Shown here one piece after another: positions 6,621-20,400 of a DNA stretch of 36,634 nucleotides. The DNA is from Bacteroidales bacterium UBA1181 (GTDB taxonomy: Bacteria > Bacteroidota > Bacteroidia > Bacteroidales > Paludibacteraceae). The translations under genes were made by a program, and so were the position numbers. Location: contig DBYR01000040.1 of assembly GCA_002310215.1 (NCBI GenBank), forward strand, positions 1 to 36,634, read 5' to 3'. The notes under the pieces were generated by a model, which was not told where the DNA came from, did no database searches, and was given only the letters and a program-made list of their open reading frames with translations. How positions within the stretch are numbered: the stretch's first letter is position 1; every line of letters begins with the position of its first letter.

Positions 6621-8207
6621 ATGGGCTTATATCTGAATCCAAATGCGGAAGCATTAAAACAAAGTCTCAGAAACGAGATATACGTAGATAAATCTATGAT
6701 TGTGAGTGAGTTGAATAAACTTGCAGAAACGGATCATGATTTTCTCTGCATCTCCCGTCCCCGTCGCTTCGGGAAGAGCATGGTCGGTAACCTTATCTCT
6801 GCCTACTACTCGAAGGGGTGCGACACCCGTGAGATATTCAGTCAGATGAAAATCGGACAGGTGCCTGATTATGATAAATATTTGAACAAGCTCAATGTCA
6901 TTAAGCTGGATTTGAACGGGTGGTATCAAAACTCCATTCAGAGAAGAAGAAAAGAATATCTGATAGCTGACATTCATGAAACATTAGCTGGTGAATTTAA
7001 GGAGTCATTTGATTCTATTGTATTCAGCGGCGAGGAGACGCTGGATCAGTGCATCCTCAAAGTTTATAAGGAGACGGGCGAGAAATTCGTCATCATCATC
7101 GATGAATACGATGTTTTGGTCCGTGAGAGAGTGCCAGAGGAATTATTCCAAGACTACCTTAGTTTTCTGAATGGACTCTTTAAAGATACTACATTGCGTC
7201 CCGCTATCGCCCTTGCCTACATCACGGGTATCATCCCGATTGTGCGTGATAAGGTGCAGAGCAAGCTGAACGAGTTTACGGAATACACCATGATTGATGC
7301 GGGTCAGTTTGCCCCTTATATCGGCTTCACGGAGGAAGAGACGAAAGCTTTATGTGAAGAATACGGCAGGGACTATGACGAGTACAAGCGTTGGTACGAT
7401 GGATACAAATTGAGCGACGAGGTGAGTCTGTATAATCCTAAGTCGGTCACCACCTCTATAAGCCGAAAGAGAATGAGTGGATACTGGTCGGCAACAGGGT
7501 CGTTCGAGGCTCTGAAGGATTATATTATGATGGATTTCGCAGGCATTCGGCAGGATGTCATCAGTATGATATCGGGCAAGTGGGTGCCAGTGAACGTGAC
7601 CAAGTTCCAAAATACGTTGGAGTCCATCACCAACAAGGACAACGCCTTCACTTATCTGATCCATTTAGGGTACTTGTCGTACAACTATGACGAGGGTACG
7701 TGTGGTATTCCTAACGAGGAGGTCCGTCAGGAATGGGTGAATGCCATCGACGACGAGGAGAACTTCGCTCCCATCATGAATCTTATCAACGCCTCGAAGA
7801 GGCTCCTTGACGACACCATCCAAGGCAATGAGGAGGCGGTGGCCCGTGCGCTCGACGCAGCCCACACCGAGGTGACTAACCCGTTGACCTACAATGATGA
7901 GCATTGCTTCCAAAGCGCCATCTGTCTGGCCTATTTCTATGCCAACACCCGCTACACATTGGTGAAGGAACTGCCGACGGGCAAAGGTTACGCAGACTTG
8001 GTACTGATTCCTTATCTGCCGAATATCCCTGCCTTGGTCATTGAACTGAAGCATAACAAGAGTGCCGAAAGCGCCTTGCAACAAATCAAGGACAAAAATT
8101 ACTGCCAAGCCCTGAACCACTACAAGGGCGACCTGCTCTTCGTAGGCATTAGCTACGATGAGAAGACGAAGGAACATACGTGCAGGATAGAAAAAGTTAA
8201 GAATTAA
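6621..8207 (+). CDS. AAA-ATPase-like / PD-(D/E)XK nuclease-like protein (DUF1703 type), copy 2
   Basis: This 528-residue paralogue of 2101-3690 keeps the P-loop variant SRPRRFGKSM, the Walker B-like FVIIIDEYDV and the nuclease-like GKGYADLVLIP ... VIELKHNKSA. Residues 1-104 and about 395-528 are almost identical to copy 1. Residues about 105-142 and about 232-390 are clearly divergent (for example MIDAGQFAPYIGFTEEETKA against MLRPRQFAGMIGFTEEEVKE). That pattern suggests gene conversion at the ends or diversifying selection on the middle. The start at 6621 was preferred over the upstream ATG at 6552 because the promoter and leader match copy 1. It is flanked by RHS fragments D and E. Function as for the family: unproven. 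Confidence 0.85.
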   Translation: MGLYLNPNAEALKQSLRNEIYVDKSMIVSELNKLAETDHDFLCISRPRRFGKSMVGNLISAYYSKGCDTREIFSQMKIGQVPDYDKYLNKLNVIKLDLNGWYQNSIQRRRKEYLIADIHETLAGEFKESFDSIVFSGEETLDQCILKVYKETGEKFVIIIDEYDVLVRERVPEELFQDYLSFLNGLFKDTTLRPAIALAYITGIIPIVRDKVQSKLNEFTEYTMIDAGQFAPYIGFTEEETKALCEEYGRDYDEYKRWYDGYKLSDEVSLYNPKSVTTSISRKRMSGYWSATGSFEALKDYIMMDFAGIRQDVISMISGKWVPVNVTKFQNTLESITNKDNAFTYLIHLGYLSYNYDEGTCGIPNEEVRQEWVNAIDDEENFAPIMNLINASKRLLDDTIQGNEEAVARALDAAHTEVTNPLTYNDEHCFQSAICLAYFYANTRYTLVKELPTGKGYADLVLIPYLPNIPALVIELKHNKSAESALQQIKDKNYCQALNHYKGDLLFVGISYDEKTKEHTCRIEKVKN

Positions 8208-8220
8208 GAGTTAAGAATTG
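8196..8220 (+). repeat. Short tandem repeat after ATPase gene 2
   Basis: This is the counterpart of 3679-3710 with one fewer 9-bp unit, overlapping the 3' end of the gene. The following CGCTTAAACCATCATTTATG is the same in both places. Confidence 0.6.
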
Positions 8221-8239
8221 AACGCTTAAACCATCATTT

Positions 8240-8443
8240 ATGCGGGAATGTGTAATTCACGACGCCATGGGCCAGCGCATCGCCAAGACGGTGACCAACA
8301 AGAACACGACCGACGGCACGGACAAGTTTGTGACGACCTACTACGTGCGCGACCCGCAGGGCAGCGTGATGGCGGTGTATGAGCACATGCGTGGCGAATC
8401 GGGCAACGGCACCTTCACCCTCACCCTCACCCCCGTGCTTTAA
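8240..8443 (+). pseudogene. RHS core fragment E
   Basis: The 67-residue frame begins MRECVIHDAMGQRIAK exactly as the zincin-tailed fragment at 3730. It continues TTYYVRDPQGSVMAVYEH and GNGTFTLTLTPVL, then stops at TAA. The first half therefore matches fragment B and the second half fragment C, with one extra 6-bp ACCCTC unit. It looks like a recombinant of the two fragment types. It has no toxin tail. Confidence 0.75.
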
Positions 8444-8449
8444 ACCCAA

Positions 8450-8480
8450 TTGTTTAGTTCACGAAAAAGTTATATCTTTG
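8450..8480 (+). promoter_or_regulatory. Bacteroidota promoter before Rpn remnant 2
   Basis: TTG at 8450-8452, a 20-nt spacer and TATCTTTG at 8473-8480 reproduce the arrangement at 6102-6132. It lies 26 nt before the ATG at 8507. Confidence 0.6.
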
Positions 8481-8506
8481 TTCGGTTGACTAAAAAAAGA
8501 AAAAAC

Positions 8507-8776
8507 ATGTGTATGCCTGGAACAGCTTCACCCAATATGGACCGTGCGGAGTACGAAGAGAGCCTCAAGATTTTCTGGGACTTCAGCAATGTCCTCTCTA
8601 CTGCGGAGAGGAAAGGAAGAACGGAAGGACGAGCAGAAGGGCGAGCAGAGGGACGAGCAGAAGGCGAGCGAAACGAGAAGCTTCGTAGCGCTAAAAATCT
8701 CAAGGCGTTGGGAGTAGATGTGGAAACCATTTCCAAAGCGACTGGTCTCACCAAAGAGGAAATTGAAAGTCTGTGA
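8507..8776 (+). pseudogene. Rpn-family nuclease, C-terminal remnant, copy 2
   Basis: The 89-residue frame has the same truncated start (MCMPGTASPNMDRAEYEESL) and the same end (SKATGLTKEEIESL) as the copy at 6158-6403. It carries two more RAEG units, encoded by imperfect 12-bp repeats around 8619-8666. Because both copies share the identical deletion, the truncation predates the duplication. The catalytic domain is absent. Confidence 0.7.
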
Positions 8777-8807
8777 TGTTCCCACCTTGAGGGGAAAAAC
8801 AATCAAC

Positions 8808-8823
8808 GGCGCCATGGAACAGC
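8808..8823 (+). pseudogene. Possible micro-remnant of the RHS core repeat
   Basis: GGCGCCATGGAACAGC resembles the start of the recurring core segment (GACGCCATGGGCCAGC) and is followed by AAAAAAG-like drift. It lies where the cassette pattern would predict an RHS fragment, between Rpn remnant 2 and the lipoprotein at 8840. At 16 bases the match may be chance. Confidence 0.25.
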
Positions 8824-8839
8824 TAAAAAAGTATCCGCA

Positions 8840-9265
8840 ATGAATAAAATAATTCTATTATTGCTTGTTTCTATTCTATGCTTATCCTCCTGTTCTTCTA
8901 AGAAATATTTGACTTTAGGGTCTGAATTTAAAGGGACAAAAGCAAATAATACGTTGGTATTTATCCCCAATGGAGCATTGGTTAATTCATTCCCAATTGT
9001 TGAGAATGATATAGAATACACTGTCGGGGTTTTGAATGATAAAATCGTTTACATTGGCACTTCAGATAAAAACTTCACAATAAGCGGTTTAAAAACAGAT
9101 GACCTATTGCCGGAGTCATATTTTAATAGAGAATGGGGTTACAGACCAGGATGGGGATATTACATGGAAATTGAATCAGGATGGTATGCTGGTTTTGATT
9201 TTCAAACAAAACCAACTGAAGAATCTCGGATACAATGGTTTTTTAAATTTAATTTTAACAAATAA
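8840..9265 (+). CDS. Putative lipoprotein, candidate orphan immunity protein
   Basis: The 141-residue protein starts MNKIILLLLVSILCLSSCSS, with a clean lipobox LSSC at Cys18. The mature part has NTLVFIPNGALV and a Gly/Trp/Tyr-rich end (WGYRPGWGYYME, GWYAGFDF). I do not recognise the family. It is AT-rich, lies 17 nt before a second lipoprotein gene (start 9283), and sits in the cassette field without any adjacent toxin ORF. A retained immunity lipoprotein is the favoured reading; an ordinary small lipoprotein is the alternative. Confidence 0.6.
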   Translation: MNKIILLLLVSILCLSSCSSKKYLTLGSEFKGTKANNTLVFIPNGALVNSFPIVENDIEYTVGVLNDKIVYIGTSDKNFTISGLKTDDLLPESYFNREWGYRPGWGYYMEIESGWYAGFDFQTKPTEESRIQWFFKFNFNK

Positions 9266-9282
9266 ACGGTATGTTTAGTGAT

Positions 9283-9705
9283 ATGAAAAATAAATACATC
9301 TATTTTTTTATTCTTTTGTTTGGGATCATGGGTTGTGATCTAAAAAAGGACAAAGGTGTTCCAATGAATTATAGAGAAATACCTGATAGCGTATTAGAAA
9401 AATTAGTGATAGAAAAAGGCGACACATCTGCTTATTATGATTTGTTTGTTTCTTATTTAGACTATTCGCCTGAAAAGTTTTTGCCTTATGCTCTAATTAT
9501 GGCAAATAAATATAATTACCCACAGGCATATTATGATGTCTATGACCGTCTTTGGTATTTATATGGGAATCCCGATTCGTTAGATGTTACCACGAAGAAA
9601 TTTGCGTTGGAATATTTAGAAAAGGCTGCTCAAAAAGGACATGCTCAAGCTCGGCAAACATTAGAAGAATATCTTGAACACGAGAGTTCCGTTGCCACCA
9701 GATAA
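9283..9705 (+). CDS. Putative lipoprotein with a Sel1/TPR-like C-terminal repeat
   Basis: The start at 9283 places the signal peptide MKNKYIYFFILLFGIMGC at the N-terminus with lipobox IMGC (Cys18). An in-frame ATG four codons upstream (9271) would add only MFSD. The 140-residue product ends with ALEYLEKAAQKGHAQARQTL, which looks like a Sel1-type helical repeat; a less regular helical region precedes it. Sel1/TPR-like lipoproteins occur among immunity candidates near polymorphic toxins, but they are also common elsewhere. It is probably in one transcript with 8840-9265. Confidence 0.6.
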   Translation: MKNKYIYFFILLFGIMGCDLKKDKGVPMNYREIPDSVLEKLVIEKGDTSAYYDLFVSYLDYSPEKFLPYALIMANKYNYPQAYYDVYDRLWYLYGNPDSLDVTTKKFALEYLEKAAQKGHAQARQTLEEYLEHESSVATR

Positions 9706-9747
9706 TTTGACATGTATAGAATATGTATGAAACGCATTTATAATATA

Positions 9748-9806
9748 GCCCAATTCTCGAACCATTTGCTAACGTAAGGAATAACCCTTCATTGGGCAAC
9801 CATGAA
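9748..9806 (+). repeat. Leader repeat with inverted arms, copy 2
   Basis: Near-identical to 5844-5902: GCCCAAT at 9748-9754 and ATTGGGC at 9791-9797 flank CTCGAACCA and TAAGGAATAAC. The inner bases differ at a few positions (for example GCTAACG for GTTAACT). The arms are conserved in both copies. Confidence 0.7.
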
Positions 9807-9931
9807 GACAGGATATCCTACGACACCAAGCCCCATTGCATCGCCCAAACGGCAACTAACAAGAACGTGGCCACGGGTGACAAAACGTGACGACCTACCA
9901 CATGCGCAACCCTCAGGGCAGCGTGCTGTTT
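9804..9931 (+). pseudogene. RHS core fragment F (decayed)
   Basis: One frame reads YDTKPHCIAQTATNKNVATG and then TGA at 9888-9890. The downstream bases still resemble the codons for TYYVRNPQGSV, but about one nucleotide is missing, so the frame is broken. It is most similar to fragment C and shares the same leader repeat. It is the most decayed member and the last one before the large operon. Confidence 0.7.
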
Positions 9932-10330
9932 TTGTTTGCGAACTAACTTTTTGCCAAGTTGTATCCCCTGACGATGGGCTGGTTTTGGCCTAATCTTCTT
10001 TTCTCTATCGTGTTTTGCGTTCGTTATATCCAGTGGATTGATGCGATATTTTTGTCGCACTTCATCTGTTGAGATGATAGACGTTTTTTTTATTGAGGTG
10101 ATATATGTTAAATATGATAAATGTTATCTATTCGAATATTGCTTGTATAGTATGTGTTTGCATTGTAGCGTAAATCCTCTTATTTATCTGAAATACAAGC
10201 AATTATGAATTATTACAAATAAGTGTATATATTATACTATTTATTTATTTTAAATGTGGGAAAAATAAGCAAAAATAATGATGTAAAATTTACAAATAAA
10301 AAATTTATTTTAAATTCATCATTTTTTTTC
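9932..10330. other. Intergenic region before the large operon
   Basis: About 400 bases with no supported gene. The first 150 bases are of mixed composition, and the rest is strongly AT-rich. A weak hairpin with a T-run lies at 10063-10092. Nothing else recognisable was found. Confidence 0.5.
10063..10092 (+). terminator. Weak terminator candidate
   Basis: TCATCT (10063-10068), loop GTTG and AGATGA (10073-10078) form a 6-bp hairpin. Eight Ts follow, but only after a 6-nt gap. The stem is short and AT-rich, so this is a tentative call. Confidence 0.3.
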
Positions 10331-10362
10331 TTGGATTGTAAGTTTGTTTGTTTTTATATTTG
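10331..10362 (+). promoter_or_regulatory. Bacteroidota promoter of the large RHS operon
   Basis: TTG at 10331-10333 and TATATTTG at 10355-10362 are separated by 21 nt, fitting the Bacteroidota TTG-(19-21)-TAnnTTTG pattern. The ATG at 10382 lies 19 nt beyond the -7 element, giving a short leader. This supports the 10382 start over the upstream in-frame ATG at 10223. No comparably good promoter appears before the following genes. Confidence 0.6.
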
Positions 10363-10381
10363 CGGTATATTTTATGAAAAT

Positions 10382-17434
<7,053 letters not shown>

Positions 17435-17462
17435 TAACAGGTGAATAAACGATAAAAATATT

Positions 17463-20400
17463 ATGATAGACAAAATCAGAAAAAGTTACTGGACAAAAGT
17501 TGTCTCGTTGTTGTGGTTGTTTCAGTTGATCTTCCCTCCTTTTCAGTCGTGGGCGTTGACTGGTGGTCCGATACAACCTGAATTCTCTTCATTCACTCCG
17601 GCGGGAGTTGATGATATGGTGGATCTGTTCACGGGTGATTTTCACTATGACATCCCACTTTTGGATGTGGATGGCTACCCGATCAATATCAGTTATTCCT
17701 CTGGCATAGGCGTGGAAGATCAGGCAAGTATGGTCGGCTTGGGTTGGACATTGAACGCGGGTGGTATTATCAATCGTACTGTGCGTGGTATCCCTGATGA
17801 TTTCAACGGATTAGATTCTTTAACCACCACAACCAGTTTTAAGGATAACTGGACGTTTGGTGTCGGTGTGGGTGTTAAACCGGAATTGGTTGGACAGAAA
17901 CTGTTTCTTGATATTAATCAGTCTATTTTCTATAATAATTATAACGGAATTGGATTACAGAGTGGGATTGGCATATCGTACGGCGCTAATGGTGCGACAG
18001 ATAGTAAGAACTCTTGGTTAGGTGCAAGCGTAAATCTCTCTCAGAGTACGGAAAGTGGTTTGTCCTTGACTCCAAGCGTCACGTTGTCTTGCCTCATGGA
18101 TAAGACCTCGGAAGATCAGTCATCTTCTTTTAAAAGTAGTCTGAAGGCGAGTGCCTCTATTAATTCCCGTAGCGGTCTTAGGGCTGTTTCTATCAGCTCA
18201 ACTTCCTCTCTCATGGGTAATTCGTCCAAAGTTACCCGTTCGGTGTCTATTCCTATAGGTCCATACTCGTATGTCCCTCAGTTGAAAAATGATTTGAACG
18301 CTTATTCTGTAAGGGTAGAGATCGGAGCGGGAGGCTTGGCTTATGTGTTTGCGACTCAGGGATCGATAAGTGGCTTTTTCTCTAAGTATTATATACCTAG
18401 AAAGAAGAAACAGGCTCCTGCTTATGGATATCTCTATTCTGACCTTGGTAAAGATAATGATTATGCTGTGCATGATTTCAATAGAGAGAAGGATCAACCT
18501 TATACGGAGAATCTCCCTGCTATCGCTCTTGCCCAAATGACTTACGACGTCTACACGGTCTCGGGTCAAGGTGTTTCCGGAATGTTCAGGCCTTTCCGTG
18601 ATGTTAGTTTGGTCTATGACCCAAAAGTGGAAACCTCTTCAGGTGCTGGTTCTATGGGTGTGGATATATCAGGAGGAAATCTATCCAAGGTTGGTGTCAA
18701 TACCGCGGCGAGAGTCGAATCCGCATATTCAGGCAAATGGACTGGCAATACGGAAAATGACTCCTGCTTATCTTTTCGTGGATTGATGGGAAATAATCCG
18801 TTATATGAAAATGTATATTTTAAGGCTGCGGGCGATTTCTCTGTATGTGATGATGACTATTTTAGGTTGGTACATGGCTGTGACCCTACCCGTTTTATAT
18901 TAGAAGAAAAAACTACAAAACGAAAGAATGAGTTGTCGCCGGTCACATCTGGTTTTGATCCGAATATCAAAAAAATCATACGAGGACCTAGGGCTAAGCG
19001 TAATACAAGCTTTACTTATTTGACGGCAGAGGAGGCGTCTATTGCTGGTTTGAATAAGAAAATGTCGTTCTATAGAATGAATGAGAATGGAACATACGGT
19101 GGCTTTGTTGAACAAAACAGATATGGAAAGGAAGGCCGTAGACCTCATCATATTTCCGAAATCACGGTGACTCGCCCTGATGGAACTCGCTATGTGTATG
19201 GCGACCAAGTCTATAATTTCGTCCAGAAAGAGGTGACGTTTAATGTCGGTACTGAAAAAGATGGGCCGACCCTTTACGAACATGGTTCTTTGGCGGAGTA
19301 TGAAAAAAATGATGCTTCATCAGAAAATGATAAAGGTAAGGACAATTATTACAATTGTAACGAGTTGCCTCCTTATGCCAGCGGATATCAATTGACCGCA
19401 ATGCTCTCTTCCGATTATGTGGATGTTACAGGTGATGGACCTACCCCTGACGATTTGGGTTCGTACGTAAAGGTTAATTATGCTCAGTTGTATGGTATGA
19501 ATGATGCATATAAGTGGAGAAATCCGTACAATTACAAAATGGCTAATTTCTTGGATACATATAAAAGTTCTCATGATGATGATAAGGCGACTTATCTGTA
19601 TGGCAAAAAGGAGATAAAGTACATCCACTCGATTGAGTCTAAAAATCATGTGGCGGTGTTCTTCTATTCTCCTAGAAATGATGCGTATGAGGCTAGGGGC
19701 GAAAAGATTGGTTCTGGTGGTTCCCAAATTCAAGGCGATAAAACTTTGATGAAGTTGGATTCGATTTCGTTGTATGTGAATAATTCGGAATTTAAGACTG
19801 CGCTTGAAAACAAAACGTTAGGTAATGTATGCCCTGTTAAGACAGTGATGTTCGGCTATAAATATTCCTTGTGTAAGGGTAATCCGGCGTTTAAGGGAAG
19901 CAAGAATGACGGGGATGGCAAATTGACTTTAAAAACTATCTCATTTAGACATTTCAATTCTAAGAAGGCTGAAAAGAGTCCGTACACATTTGACTACGGC
20001 ATAAATCCAGATTACATGAATCATGCGATGGATCGTTGGGGCTCGTATACGGACGACATTGATATTGACAATCCTTACGTTTCTCAGGCTTCTTCAAAAT
20101 TGGTTTCTTTGAATAGTAATGTCGCTGCTTGGAGCCTTTCCAAAATTGAACTGCCGACGGGTGGTGTGATCAACGTGCAGTATGAGGCTGACGACTACGC
20201 CTACGTGCAAAACAAACGCGCCGCTCAAATGGTTAAAATATTAGGCTTTAAAAGCAAGCCCACTTCTTCTTCCCTTTCGACTAAAATGGAGGAAAATACG
20301 TGGGCTTGTGTGCATGCGGAAGTTAAGGATGAGGCTGATTTTTGTCGTAGATACTTGGGCGTGAACGGGGTGGATGATTTAAAAAATGAATCCGATGTAA

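Noticed and set aside
1..10000. Search for CRISPR arrays or tRNA genes in the repeat-rich part
   Set aside because: The repeats are long, coding-derived and irregularly spaced; no short direct repeats with even spacers and no cloverleaf were seen.
10223..10381. N-terminal extension of the giant surface protein
   Set aside because: It would place 53 residues before a clear signal peptide and overlap the promoter at 10331-10362.
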